A DNA stretch of 64,000 bases from Streptomyces sp. Ru73. GTDB taxonomy: Bacteria; Actinomycetota; Actinomycetes; Streptomycetales; Streptomycetaceae. The position numbers and the translations under genes are program-made. Under the pieces are notes generated by a model. The model was not told the origin of the DNA and searched no databases. It was given only the letters and a program-made list of their open reading frames with translations. Shown here in pieces: positions 1-8,995 of the stretch (the first letter of the stretch is position 1; every line of letters starts with the position of its first letter). Location: the NCBI RefSeq assembly GCF_002920575.1, contig NZ_PQSQ01000004.1, positions 1 through 64,000 on the forward strand. Reading direction: 5' to 3'.

Positions 1-210
1 GTGCAGGACGTACGGGTGCTGGGTGCCATCGGCGTCGTCCAGCTCGACCACCCCGTCGACATGGCGGCCGCCACCCGTGCCGCGATCGGCGAGGGCGTCT
101 GGCTGCGCCCGTTCCGCGACCTGATCTACACCATGCCGCCGTACATCACCGGCGACGAGGACATCGCCCGCATCTGCGCCGCGGTGCGCGCCGCCGCACG
201 CCAGGGCTGA
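1..210 (+). CDS. bioA: Adenosylmethionine-8-amino-7-oxononanoate aminotransferase, C-terminal part
   Basis: This is the last 69 codons of a PLP-dependent class III aminotransferase; the 5' part lies outside the window. The remnant contains the BioA-type C-terminal block [17 protein letters not shown], which forms part of the substrate pocket. BioA converts KAPA to DAPA with S-adenosylmethionine as amino donor, the antepenultimate step of biotin synthesis. The stop is followed 16 bases later by bioD on the same strand, so the two form an operon. The identification rests on that motif and the neighbour. Confidence 0.9.
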   Translation: MQDVRVLGAIGVVQLDHPVDMAAATRAAIGEGVWLRPFRDLIYTMPPYITGDEDIARICAAVRAAARQG

Positions 211-226
211 GAGGAACACATTTCAC

Positions 227-976
227 ATGTCGGTGCTGTTCATCACGGGCACGGGCACGGAGATCGGCAAGACGGTCACCACCGCCGCCATCGCCGCCGC
301 CGCACTGGCCAACGGCCGCACGGTCGCCGTCCTCAAGCCCGCCCAGACCGGTATGGCAGCAGGCGAGCCGGGCGACGTCGCGGAGGCCGCCCGGCTCGCC
401 GGCCCCGGCCTCACCACCGCCGAACTCGCCCGGTACCCCGAACCCCTGGCCCCCGCCACCGCCGCACGCCGGGCCGGACTGCCCCCGGTACGCCCGCACG
501 AGATCGCCGACGCGGCGGAGAAACTGGCCGCCGAGCACGACCTGGTACTGGTGGAAGGCGCGGGCGGGCTCCTGGTCCGCTTCGACGAAACCGGCGCCAC
601 CCTCGCCCACGCCGCCAAAGCACTCCGCGCGCCGATGCTGATGGTGGCGCAGGCCGGACTCGGCACACTCAACGCCACGGCGCTGACGGCGCTCGCACTG
701 CGCACGGCGGGCATCGACACGCCGGGGGTGGTCATCGGCAGCTGGCCCGCCGAACCGGACCTCGCCTCCCGCTGCAACCTCGCGGACCTCCCGGATGCCG
801 CGGGGGCGCCGCTGCTGGGGGCCGTCCCCGAAGGGGCCGGAGCGCTCGTCCCGGCGGACTTCCGAGCCCAGGCCCCGGGGTGGCTCGCTCCTTCCCTCGG
901 CGGCGTGTGGGACGCCCACGCCTTCGCCCTCGACTTCGCCCCTCCGGCTGTTGTCCATGGGAGGAGCCCACGATGA
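227..976 (+). CDS. bioD: ATP-dependent dethiobiotin synthetase
   Basis: A protein of 249 residues that closes the ureido ring of dethiobiotin from DAPA, CO2 and ATP in the cytoplasm. The N-terminal P-loop reads GTGTEIGKT (residues 7-15), a variant of the family's GTDTGVGKT. K37 in the LKPAQTG block and the [10 protein letters not shown] block near residue 108 match the BioD active-site loops. The length fits the family. The ATG follows the bioA stop by 16 bases with a GAGAGGA ribosome-binding site. Its last codons overlap the ATG of the downstream molybdopterin enzyme (ATGA), so that gene is translationally coupled to biotin synthesis genes. Confidence 0.93.
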   Translation: MSVLFITGTGTEIGKTVTTAAIAAAALANGRTVAVLKPAQTGMAAGEPGDVAEAARLAGPGLTTAELARYPEPLAPATAARRAGLPPVRPHEIADAAEKLAAEHDLVLVEGAGGLLVRFDETGATLAHAAKALRAPMLMVAQAGLGTLNATALTALALRTAGIDTPGVVIGSWPAEPDLASRCNLADLPDAAGAPLLGAVPEGAGALVPADFRAQAPGWLAPSLGGVWDAHAFALDFAPPAVVHGRSPR

Positions 977-3900
977 CCGAGGTACGCGGCTACTGCACCC
1001 TCTGCAAGTCGCGCTGCGGCGCGACCTACACCATCGAGTCGGGGGCCATGACCGGTGTGCGTCCGGACCCGGGCCACCCCACGGGCGCGGCGCTGTGCCC
1101 GAAGGGCCGCGCGGCGCCCGAGCTCGTCCACAGCCCGGCCCGGCTCACCCGGCCACTGCGCCGCACCACACCGCGTACCGACCCCGATCCGCGGTGGCGG
1201 GAGATCGGCTGGGAGGAGGCGATGAGGGAAATCAGCGACCGGCTTGCGGAGTTCCGGGACACCACGGGGCCGGAGTCCGTCGCCTTCTCGGTGACCTCAC
1301 CCAGCGGCACACCGATGAGCGACGCCATCGACTGGGTGGAGCGGTTCGTCCACCTCTACGGCAGCCCGAACATCTGCTACTCGACCGAGATCTGCAACTG
1401 GCACAAGGACTTCGCGCACGCCTTCACCTTCGGCAGCGGCCAGCCGGCTCCGGACTTCGCCCGCACCGACCTGGCCGTGCTGTGGGGGCACAACCCCGCC
1501 AAGACCTGGCTGGCCCGGTCGGCCGCCCTGGCCGAGGCGCGGGCGCGGGGAGCGCGGCTGGCCGTTGTCGACCCGCGCCGGACGGCGAGCGCGCTGCAGG
1601 CCGACCACTGGCTGCGGGTACGGCCGGGCACCGACGGCGTCCTCGCGCTCGGGCTGGCCGACCTCGTGCTGCGCCGCCACGGCGGTGACCAGGACTTCCT
1701 GCGTGCCTGGAGCAACGGTCCGCTGCTGGTGCGGGCCGACAACGGGCGCTTCCTGCGGGCCGAGGAGCTGGCTTCCGGTGGCCTCGGCTATGTGGTGTGG
1801 GACGAGCACGGCCGTGGGCCCGAGCCCTACGACACCGCCCGGGCCGCCTTCGCTCCGCAGCGGTTCGCTCTGTACGGCAGCTACCGGGTCCGCACCCGCT
1901 CCGGCACGGTCACCTGCCGGCCCGCGTTCCAGTGCTACCGCGACGCCGTTGCGGCCTGGCCACTGGAGCGCACCTCGTCGGTGACGGGGGTGGACACCGG
2001 CACCCTCCTCGCGTTCGCCGACGACCTGGCCACGGCAGGCTCGGTCAGCTACGGGACCTGGACGGGAGTCGGCCAGCACGCCGACGCGACGCAGACCGAA
2101 CGCGCCATCGCCACCCTGTACGCGCTCACCGGCTGCTACGACGCACCCGGCGGGAACGCGGTCCTGCCGCAGCAGCCGCTCGCCAAGGTGGCCCTGCCGC
2201 TCGCACCCGAACAAGCGGCGAAGGCACTGGGCCTCGACGAGCACCCGCTCGGCCCTCCGGCGTCCGGCTGGGTCACCGCGCGGGACCTGTGCAGGTCGAT
2301 CATCGACGGCGATCCCTACCGGGTACGCGCCCTGGTCTCCTTCGGCGGCAACCTGCTGCTGTCCCAGCCCGATCCCGTGCGCACCGCCGAGGCACTGCGG
2401 CGGCTCGAATTCGGCGTACACATCGACATGTTCGAGAACCCCACCGCGCGGTTCGCCGACATCCTCCTGCCCGCCAACACTCCCTGGGAACGGGAGGGGC
2501 TCCGTGCGGGATTCGAGATCTCCCACCGCGCCCAGCAGCGCGTACAGCTGCGTCCCCGCATGCTTTCGCCGCTCGGCGAATCCCGCTCCGACCTCGACAT
2601 CGTCTTCGACCTCGCCGGCCGCCTCGGTCTCGGTGACGCTTTCTTCGGCGGCGACATCCAGGCGGCGTGGAACCACCAGCTCGCACCGCTCGGGCGCACC
2701 GTGGACGAGCTGCGCGCGGCGCCCGGCGGCATCGACGTGCCGCTGCCGATGCGGTACCGCAAGTACGCAGAGACCACGCCCGACGGGCAGGTCACCGGCT
2801 TCGCCACGCCGACCGGGCGGGTGGAGCTGTACTCGGAGCGCCTGCTCGACCACGGCTACTCCCCCCTGCCGGAATCCGCGGTCCCACCCACCGACCCCGA
2901 CTTCCCGCTCACCTTGAGCTGCGCCAAGAACGGGTACTTCTGCCACAGCCAGCACCGCGGGCCGGCGTCGCTGCGCAAACGCTCGCCCGAGCCTGTCGTC
3001 GAGATCGGCGAGCAGGCCGCGGCGGAGCGGGGCATCGCCGACGGCGACCTGGTGGAGATCAGGACGCGCAACGCCACCGTGCGGATGCGCGGCCGGGTGG
3101 ACCCCGGCCTGCACCCCGCTGCGGTGGTCGCCGAGTACGGGTGGTGGCAGAGCACCCCCGACCTCGCGCTCCCCGGATCGGACCCACTGGCCGACGGAGG
3201 GCAGAACTACAACCTGCTCGTCGACGACACCGTGCACGACCCGGTCAGTGGCTCGGTACCACTGCGCTCGACAGCTTGCGAGGTGCGCCGGGTACCGACC
3301 GGGACCTGGTCGGGGACGCGTGCGTTCGTCGTCGAGGAAGCTCATGAAGTGACCGGTGACGTACGGGAGTTGGTGTTGCGGCCGGCCGACGGCGGTCCGC
3401 TGCCGGAGTACCGGCCCGGGCAGCACATCACCCTTGCCGAGGCCGGTGATCCGGACACCGCTCGGGCGTACTCGCTGACCGGCCCGGCCCGGGGCGAGGG
3501 GCTCGCCGCGTACCGGGTGGCCGTACGGCGGGTCGACGGCGGTGTGTTCTCCCCGGTCGTGCACCGCAGGCTCACCGCCGGAGCCCGGGTGCTGGTCACC
3601 GCGCCGTCCGGCCTCTTCGCCCTCCCGGTCGACCACGACCTACCGGTGGTGCTGCTCGCGGCGGGTGTCGGCATCACCCCCTTCCTCGGCTACCTCGAAA
3701 CGCTGGCGGCCACCGGCGGCTCGGTCCCCGAGGTGGTCCTGCACTACGGCAACCGCAATCGCGGGACCCATGCGTTCGCTGACCGGCTGCGGCAGCTGGC
3801 CGAGGCGATCCCGCAGCTGACGGTGGTCGACCACTACAGCCGGCCGGATGCCGGGGACGTGCTCGGTGTGCACTGCTCGGCCTTCGGCCGGATCACCGCC

Positions 3901-4329
3901 GACCACATCGACGATGAGCTGATCCGCCGGCGTGCCCGCTTCTATCTCTGCGGCCCGCAGGCGATGACCGAGGAGGTGACCGCCGGGCTGACGGCACGGG
4001 GTGTCCCGACGTTCGACGTCTTCACCGAGCGGTTCCAGGCCACCGCGCGGCATGTCGAAATCCCGGCGGATGCCACCGCTTCCGTACGCTTCGCGCGCTC
4101 GGACCGCGAACTGACCTGGACCGGCGCTGACGGCACGCTGCTGGAACTCGGTGAGAAGGCAGGTCTGACACTGCCCAGCGGATGCCGCCTCGGGCAGTGT
4201 GAGAGCTGCGCCGTCACCGTCCTGAGCGGCGAGGTCGCCCACCTCGTGACGCCGGCCGACGACCTGCCCGGCGACCAGGTCCTGACCTGCCGGGCGGTAC
4301 CGCTCACGGACCTGGTGCTCGACGTCTGA
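973..4329 (+). CDS. Molybdopterin oxidoreductase fused to flavin reductase and 2Fe-2S ferredoxin
   Basis: The 1118-residue protein has three parts. Residues 1-770 are a molybdopterin oxidoreductase of the DMSO-reductase family, with a 4Fe-4S motif C8-x2-C11-x3-C15-x26-C42 and a C-terminal molybdopterin-dinucleotide-binding region. Residues about 780-1020 are an FNR-type FAD/NAD(P)H reductase (RAYSLTGP and [11 protein letters not shown] blocks, YLCGPQAM near its end). The last 90 residues are a plant-type 2Fe-2S ferredoxin (CRLGQCESC plus a later LTC). The design suggests a self-contained NAD(P)H-driven reductase or oxidase. The Mo ligand may be the cysteine in the [11 protein letters not shown] block (inference). 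The start overlaps bioD by four bases. A longer upstream frame exists but lies inside bioD. The substrate is unknown; nitrate-like or S/N-oxide acceptors are possible. Confidence 0.88.
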   Translation: MTEVRGYCTLCKSRCGATYTIESGAMTGVRPDPGHPTGAALCPKGRAAPELVHSPARLTRPLRRTTPRTDPDPRWREIGWEEAMREISDRLAEFRDTTGPESVAFSVTSPSGTPMSDAIDWVERFVHLYGSPNICYSTEICNWHKDFAHAFTFGSGQPAPDFARTDLAVLWGHNPAKTWLARSAALAEARARGARLAVVDPRRTASALQADHWLRVRPGTDGVLALGLADLVLRRHGGDQDFLRAWSNGPLLVRADNGRFLRAEELASGGLGYVVWDEHGRGPEPYDTARAAFAPQRFALYGSYRVRTRSGTVTCRPAFQCYRDAVAAWPLERTSSVTGVDTGTLLAFADDLATAGSVSYGTWTGVGQHADATQTERAIATLYALTGCYDAPGGNAVLPQQPLAKVALPLAPEQAAKALGLDEHPLGPPASGWVTARDLCRSIIDGDPYRVRALVSFGGNLLLSQPDPVRTAEALRRLEFGVHIDMFENPTARFADILLPANTPWEREGLRAGFEISHRAQQRVQLRPRMLSPLGESRSDLDIVFDLAGRLGLGDAFFGGDIQAAWNHQLAPLGRTVDELRAAPGGIDVPLPMRYRKYAETTPDGQVTGFATPTGRVELYSERLLDHGYSPLPESAVPPTDPDFPLTLSCAKNGYFCHSQHRGPASLRKRSPEPVVEIGEQAAAERGIADGDLVEIRTRNATVRMRGRVDPGLHPAAVVAEYGWWQSTPDLALPGSDPLADGGQNYNLLVDDTVHDPVSGSVPLRSTACEVRRVPTGTWSGTRAFVVEEAHEVTGDVRELVLRPADGGPLPEYRPGQHITLAEAGDPDTARAYSLTGPARGEGLAAYRVAVRRVDGGVFSPVVHRRLTAGARVLVTAPSGLFALPVDHDLPVVLLAAGVGITPFLGYLETLAATGGSVPEVVLHYGNRNRGTHAFADRLRQLAEAIPQLTVVDHYSRPDAGDVLGVHCSAFGRITADHIDDELIRRRARFYLCGPQAMTEEVTAGLTARGVPTFDVFTERFQATARHVEIPADATASVRFARSDRELTWTGADGTLLELGEKAGLTLPSGCRLGQCESCAVTVLSGEVAHLVTPADDLPGDQVLTCRAVPLTDLVLDV

Positions 4330-4345
4330 AGGGCGTCCTCGCGGC

Positions 4346-4364
4346 GTCCTGTCGTGGTCAGGAC
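4346..4364. terminator. Small dyad between convergent genes
   Basis: GTCCTG and CAGGAC arms (4346-4351 and 4359-4364) flank a seven-base loop in the 28-base gap between two convergent genes and overlap the stop of the minus-strand carrier. It could act as a bidirectional terminator, but the stem is short and there is no U-tract. Confidence 0.3.
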
Positions 4365-5614
4365 CAGGGGAGGACGAGGGCTCCCCAGGCGACTACGGGG
4401 CCGAGCGCCACGATGCCGCCGGTGTAACCGATGATCTGGCGGTAGAAGCGGCGGGTGTCGATACCGCGGGCGTTGCTGAGGACGAGGGCGCCGTTGGTGG
4501 AGAACGGGGAGGTGTCGACGATCGTGGTGGAGACCGCGAGGGCCGCGATGAGCCCGGCGGCACTGAGGTGGCTGGAGAGCAACAGCGGTACGGCGAGCGG
4601 GATGATCGCGGTGAGGATCGCGGTGGACGAGGCGAAGGCCGAGGTGATGGCCACGGTGAAGCACAGCACCAGGGCCACGACGAGCGGGGCGCCGAGGCCG
4701 GCGGCGTGGTGGGATATGTCCTCGATGATGCCGGCCTTCTCCAGCATGGCGATGTACGTCATCATGCCCGCCACCAGCAGCAACGTGGACCAGCTGATGC
4801 CGTCGACGGCCTTCTCCTGCCGCTTCATGTCCACCAGTGCCAGCAGGGCGCCGGCCACCAGGGCGAGGAAGCCGATCTCCAGCCGGAAGCCGAGCGCGCC
4901 GACCACCAGCGCGAGCAGGCAGGCGAGGGTGAGCCACTGACGCCAGTCGGGTCTGCCGGACACGGCGGGGTTCTCGTCGTCGGTCGTCTCGTGTGCCGTG
5001 TCCGCGAGCGGAGCGGGGCGCTTGGCGAGGAAGACGTAGGTGAGGAGGGACAGCCCCAGGTTGATGACGAAGCTGGCGGTGAACAGCGTCACGGGCGAGA
5101 TGTGCAGTGTGGTGTCGTCGACCAGGCCCAGTACGAGGGCACCGGAGACGGCGAGGGGGGAGAAGGCGCCCGCGTGCCCGCCGCTGATCACCATCATGCC
5201 GGCCACCAGGGGGTTGATCCTGTAGCGGTAGGCGAAGTTCATGGCGATGGGGACGAGGATCGCCACGGCGGCCGGGGTGAAGGTGCCGAATGCCGTGAGC
5301 GTCGCGGCGACCAGGAACAGCACCCAGGGGATGAGCGCCACTTTCCCGCGCACCAGCCGCACTCCGGCCGCGACGAGCCAGTCGATGGTGCCGTTGCGGC
5401 GCGCGACGGAGAAGAGATACGTGACCCCGACGATGGTCACGAAGAGGTCCACCGGGAAGCCCGCGAAGATCTCGTCCTCGGTGAGGCCGAGCGAGACGGT
5501 GCCGATGGCGAAGGTGGCGACGAAGGCGAGAATGCCCAGGTTGATCGGCAGGATCGTGCCGACCACGAACATGACCAGCAGCGCGCCTATGGAGATCACT
5601 TCAGTAGACATCAT
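4358..5614 (-). CDS. MatC/SLC13-like dicarboxylate carrier
   Basis: An integral membrane protein of 418 residues with about eleven hydrophobic segments. The N-terminal 150 residues resemble the MatC N-terminal domain (LPINLGILAF, GFPVDLFVTIVGVTYLF), and the whole fits the ArsB/NhaD/SLC13 carrier fold. MatC-type proteins move malonate or related dicarboxylates. The start is the ATG at 5614, preceded by AAGGACA; a second ATG follows directly. A longer frame runs upstream to 5764 but is arginine/proline-rich and looks non-coding. The prpF-like gene ends 103 bases upstream on the same strand, so uptake and isomerisation of a dicarboxylate or tricarboxylate may be linked. Confidence 0.85.
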   Translation of the reverse strand: MMSTEVISIGALLVMFVVGTILPINLGILAFVATFAIGTVSLGLTEDEIFAGFPVDLFVTIVGVTYLFSVARRNGTIDWLVAAGVRLVRGKVALIPWVLFLVAATLTAFGTFTPAAVAILVPIAMNFAYRYRINPLVAGMMVISGGHAGAFSPLAVSGALVLGLVDDTTLHISPVTLFTASFVINLGLSLLTYVFLAKRPAPLADTAHETTDDENPAVSGRPDWRQWLTLACLLALVVGALGFRLEIGFLALVAGALLALVDMKRQEKAVDGISWSTLLLVAGMMTYIAMLEKAGIIEDISHHAAGLGAPLVVALVLCFTVAITSAFASSTAILTAIIPLAVPLLLSSHLSAAGLIAALAVSTTIVDTSPFSTNGALVLSNARGIDTRRFYRQIIGYTGGIVALGPVVAWGALVLPWS

Positions 5615-5717
5615 TGTCCTTGGTGCGGGTGGGGACAGGATGGCGCGCCCCGAGGGCGCGAGGTTACCCCGGGGCGGAGCAGTGTGAACAGGCCTCGGGT
5701 GGGGAAGTCGTGGTGCT

Positions 5718-6839
5718 TCAGGCCGCCTGCGGCCGTCCTGGTTCCGGTACGTAGATCCGGGCATCGGCGAGCAGCCGTGCCGCCCGCTGCACGGTGACCC
5801 GGCCGGGCAGGCCGTCCTGGATGTCCGAGCAGCGGACCGCGATCACGCCGGCGGGGGTGCCCAGGCGGAGCCACTCCTCGGTCGGGCCGCTCGCGGCCCG
5901 GGAGACCACGGAGTCCTCCAGCAGGCCGGCGGCCGCGACCGCGACGGCGGAGGTCAGGCCGATCGCGGGGTGCGGTGCGTTCATGGTGAGCATGCGTACG
6001 GAGACGTCGTAGTCCTCGGCCGCGACGCGTTCGCCGAGCGTGGTGGTGTACGGGACGGGCCGGCCGACCAGGCCCACCTTGGGGACCGCGTCGCCGGGCT
6101 CCTCGCCCGGCTCGAGCAGGCCCATCAGCGGTGCGGCGGCGTGGCGGACGGTGCGCAGCCACGGTGCGTCCGCACGCATCTGCTCCAGGGACTCGGCACC
6201 GGTGCGTGCCGCGCTGGTGGCATCGACGAGGACGACCGGCGCCCCGGCGTCCACCATGCTCACCCGGACCGGATCAGCGGCACCGACCCGCAGATCCTGC
6301 GCGGCCTGCCCGGTGGGCAGCAGGGAACCGGTGGTGCGGCCCGCCGGGTCGAGGAAGGTGAGCCCGACCGCGACGCCGCCGGCCCGGGTGCCCGGTACGG
6401 TCTGGTCGCCGAAGTCGTGCGCCACGCCACCGGTGGTGTCCACGAGCCCTTCGAGCACCGCGCCGGTGTTCATGTTGCGCATCACCACGCGCGTCCGGTC
6501 CCCGGTGATGGGCACCAGGCCCTTGGCGACGGCGTACAGGGCGACGCCGGTGGCGCAGTTGCCGCAGTTGCTCGTCCACTCCACCGAACCGGTCCCGATG
6601 CCGACCTGGGCGAAGAGGTAGTCGATGTCCGTGCCGGGCTCGGGCGAGGCGCTGACGACCGCGGCCTTGGAGGTGGTGGGAGTGGCCCCGCCGACCCCGT
6701 CGAGTTCCACCGGGTCGGCGGCACCGTAGGCGGCGACCAGCAGTTTCTCCAGGGCGCCGAGATCGGTGGGGACATGGACCTGGTGGAACAGCCAGCACTT
6801 GCTGGTGCCACCGCGGACCAGGGTCGCGGGAGTGTGCAC
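5718..6839 (-). CDS. PrpF-family isomerase/tautomerase
   Basis: A 373-residue protein of the PrpF/AcnD-partner fold (two diaminopimelate-epimerase-like halves). The N-terminus carries the RGGTSKCWLF block and residues near 85 carry SNCGNCATGV, whose cysteine and glycine-rich loop are typical of PrpF and of 4-oxalomesaconate tautomerase. Such enzymes move double bonds in 2-methylaconitate or related unsaturated tricarboxylates. The GTG at 6839 gives the conserved N-terminus; longer frames run to 7346 but enter the divergent regulator's promoter. No acnD or prpC gene is nearby, so a propionate role is not supported; a tautomerase acting on a compound imported by the MatC-type carrier is more likely (inference). 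Confidence 0.85.
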   Translation of the reverse strand: MHTPATLVRGGTSKCWLFHQVHVPTDLGALEKLLVAAYGAADPVELDGVGGATPTTSKAAVVSASPEPGTDIDYLFAQVGIGTGSVEWTSNCGNCATGVALYAVAKGLVPITGDRTRVVMRNMNTGAVLEGLVDTTGGVAHDFGDQTVPGTRAGGVAVGLTFLDPAGRTTGSLLPTGQAAQDLRVGAADPVRVSMVDAGAPVVLVDATSAARTGAESLEQMRADAPWLRTVRHAAAPLMGLLEPGEEPGDAVPKVGLVGRPVPYTTTLGERVAAEDYDVSVRMLTMNAPHPAIGLTSAVAVAAAGLLEDSVVSRAASGPTEEWLRLGTPAGVIAVRCSDIQDGLPGRVTVQRAARLLADARIYVPEPGRPQAA

Positions 6840-6986
6840 GTCTGAGGCTCTTTCTCGGTCGACGCGGGGGTTGGGAGGGGCCGGTGAACGGTTACGGGCG
6901 CATTGCCAATCGGTGAACCGCCCCGGCGAATGCGAAGACCTTCGCAGAGGTGTGACTTGGGCACAATGGCACTCAGCTTCACTCGG

Positions 6987-7003
6987 GTTTAGCTCAGCTA
7001 AAC
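6987..7003. promoter_or_regulatory. Perfect palindrome upstream of LysR gene
   Basis: GTTTAGCT-C-AGCTAAAC is a perfect 8-bp-arm dyad in the divergent prpF/LysR intergenic region and ends 8 bases before the regulator's ATG. It contains a T-N11-A core, the usual LysR-type box, and would cover the regulator's own ribosome-binding region. It is probably the autoregulatory operator. Confidence 0.6.
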
Positions 7004-7011
7004 TCATCGCC

Positions 7012-7965
7012 ATGCTGAACGTGCGCCATCTCCTGCTGCTCACCGAGGCCGCCGAACGCGGCTCTCTCACCGCCGCTGCGGAGGCGATGGGCATGACCAC
7101 CTCCGCTGCCTCCCAGCAGATGTCGCAGCTGGAGCGCGACGCCGGACAGCCGCTGATGGAGCGGCTGCCGCGTGGCATCCGCCCCACCCCGGCCGGCGCC
7201 GCACTGGCCGAACGCGGGCAGGCCATCCGCCGCGAGCTGCGTGCCGCCCAGGCCGACCTCGAATCCTTCGCCGACCTCGACCAGGGCACACTGCGGCTCG
7301 GTTCGTTCCCCACCGCGAGCGCTTCGCTGCTGCCGCTCGCCCTCACGCGCTTCCGCCGCCGTCACGCGGGGGTCCGTATCGAGGTGCACGCGGGGGTACT
7401 GGCCGAGCTGCGCGAGATGCTGCACACCGGCGAGGTGGAGCAGGCACTGCTGTGGGACTACGGCTGGAACCGCATCGAGGACCCCGCGCTCGCCCTCACC
7501 CACCTGCTCGACGACCCGACCGTGCTGGTCGTCCCGGCGGACTCGCCCCTGCGCGCGCATCCTTCCGTACGCCTGAGCGACCTCGCCGACCAGGAATGGA
7601 TCATCCGGGCCGACAACCACCCCGTCGCCGACGTGCTGCGCCGCAGCTGCCGCCAGGCCGGGTTCGAGCCGCGGATCGCCTACGCCTCGCACGACTACCA
7701 GGAGGCGCAGGCCATGGTGGCCGCCGGGCTGGGCATCGCGCTCGCGCCCCGGCTCGCCCTCACCAGCCGCCGCAGCGACGTCCGCCTGCTGCCCTTCGCC
7801 TCCGACGTGCCGGCGCCCACCCGCCGCATCCTGCTCGCGCACGCCCAGGCCCGGCCCACCACCCCGCCCGCCCAGGCGATGGCCCGTGTCCTGCGCGTGG
7901 TGGCACAGCGGTTCGCCTCCTCGGGCCTGCACCGGGCCCAGCTCGGCGCGGTCCGACGCAGCTGA
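7012..7965 (+). CDS. LysR-family transcriptional regulator
   Basis: A 317-residue LysR-type regulator. The winged helix-turn-helix occupies residues 1-60 (GSLTAAAEAMGMTTSAASQ, recognition helix following), and a periplasmic-binding-protein-like effector domain runs from about residue 88 to 290. The ATG at 7012 gives the canonical MLNVRHLLLLTEAAERGS start. It is divergent from the prpF and matC-like genes, which are its obvious targets, and a perfect palindrome lies just before its start. LysR proteins usually need a pathway intermediate as co-inducer; here an unsaturated tricarboxylate or dicarboxylate is plausible (inference). Confidence 0.9.
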   Translation: MLNVRHLLLLTEAAERGSLTAAAEAMGMTTSAASQQMSQLERDAGQPLMERLPRGIRPTPAGAALAERGQAIRRELRAAQADLESFADLDQGTLRLGSFPTASASLLPLALTRFRRRHAGVRIEVHAGVLAELREMLHTGEVEQALLWDYGWNRIEDPALALTHLLDDPTVLVVPADSPLRAHPSVRLSDLADQEWIIRADNHPVADVLRRSCRQAGFEPRIAYASHDYQEAQAMVAAGLGIALAPRLALTSRRSDVRLLPFASDVPAPTRRILLAHAQARPTTPPAQAMARVLRVVAQRFASSGLHRAQLGAVRRS

Positions 7966-8026
7966 ACTCGTGCCGGCCGGGGATCGCGTCCGGGGCCGGG
8001 GGAGGGGCCTTCGATAGGCTTCCGGC

Positions 8027-8809
8027 ATGAGCAGCAAGGGGCGGGCGCGGGACACGTCGGTGCAGTCGGTGGACCGGGCGGTGTCGATCCTCCAGGTGCT
8101 GGCCGCGCAAGGCCCGTCCGGCGTCACGGAGATCGCCGAGGCGCTGGGGGTCCACAAGTCGACCGTGTTCCGGCTGCTCGCCACCCTTGAGGCCCGGGGG
8201 CTCGTCGAGCAGGGCAGCGAGCGCGGGCGGTACTGCATCGGGTACACCGTGGTCGAACTCGCCGGCGGGGCCACCAAGGGGAGCGACCTGTCGCTGCTGA
8301 GCCGGCCGATCTGCCAGGAACTCGCCGCGGCCGTCGGGGAGACGGTGAACCTCGCGGTCCATGACGGGCAGGCGGTCGTCAGCATCGACCAGGTGATCAG
8401 CAGCGCGGCCATCACCAGCATCGACTGGGTCGGCAAGCGCACGCCCCTGCACGCGACCTCGGCGGGCAAGGTGTTCCTGGCGCACCTGCCCCAGGAGGAG
8501 GCGGCGGAGTTCCTCGCGCAGCCGCTGGAGGAGTTCACGCCGCACACCGTGACGGATCCGGCGCGCCTCAAGGAGGAGCTGCAGACCGTACGGGAACTGG
8601 GGTACGCCGTCAGCAGCGAGGAGCACGAGATCGGCCTCGCCGCGCTCTCCGCCCCCATCAGGGCCCTGAGCGGGCAGGTCATCGCCGCCGTTTCCATCTC
8701 CGGCCCGACGTTCCGCATCAACGACCACACCATCTCCCGGCTCGCCGAGCAGGTCATCGCGGCCGGCGACCGGATCTCCTGGCGCAAGGGCTACATCCGG
8801 CGCGGCTGA
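8027..8809 (+). CDS. IclR-family regulator of the demethylase operon
   Basis: A 260-residue IclR-type protein with an N-terminal winged helix (residues 12-75, GVTEIAEALGVHKSTVFRLLATLE) and a C-terminal effector domain containing the HATSAGKVFLAHLP block and a glycine-rich loop typical of ligand binding. It lies just upstream of, and on the same strand as, the flavin/Rieske demethylase genes. A large inverted-repeat operator sits in the 186-base gap between them. IclR proteins may repress or activate; an inducer such as a betaine or its demethylated product is likely (inference). Confidence 0.9.
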   Translation: MSSKGRARDTSVQSVDRAVSILQVLAAQGPSGVTEIAEALGVHKSTVFRLLATLEARGLVEQGSERGRYCIGYTVVELAGGATKGSDLSLLSRPICQELAAAVGETVNLAVHDGQAVVSIDQVISSAAITSIDWVGKRTPLHATSAGKVFLAHLPQEEAAEFLAQPLEEFTPHTVTDPARLKEELQTVRELGYAVSSEEHEIGLAALSAPIRALSGQVIAAVSISGPTFRINDHTISRLAEQVIAAGDRISWRKGYIRRG

Positions 8810-8852
8810 CCGCGCGCGGGGGCCTTGACGGCGGGATGTTCAGGCCCCACAT

Positions 8853-8898
8853 TTGTCTCGCATCGCATAACTGTTTCGCAATGCGAGACAAGCGAAAC
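8853..8898. promoter_or_regulatory. Overlapping inverted repeats, IclR-type operator
   Basis: TTGTCTCGCAT (8853-8863) and ATGCGAGACAA (8881-8891) form perfect 11-bp arms. Inside and beside them GTTTCGC (8873-8879) and GCGAAAC (8892-8898) form a second perfect dyad, and TTTC-GCAATGC-GAGA (8874-8888) has the TTC-N7-GAA form seen elsewhere in the window. The cluster lies about 100 bases before the demethylase operon and directly after its IclR gene, so cooperative IclR binding is likely. Confidence 0.65.
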
Positions 8899-8995
8899 GG
8901 TACGGGCGTCGCGGTGGTGACGTCCCCTTGCATGCGGCAGAAGGCAGAACACCGTCCCCGTCATCAGCCGGCCACAGAGCTTCCCAGGAGCGGTT

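Noticed and set aside
1297..3636. A 779-codon open frame on the minus strand within the molybdopterin fusion gene
   Set aside because: No domain, no ribosome-binding site, and composition typical of antisense frames in GC-rich DNA.
5718..7346. Longer form of the PrpF-like gene (542 codons)
   Set aside because: The extension crosses the intergenic operator and the start of the divergent LysR gene, and the conserved family N-terminus begins at 6839.
6994..8787. A 597-codon minus-strand frame across the LysR and IclR genes
   Set aside because: It covers two well-supported regulators and the space between them, with no motif of its own.
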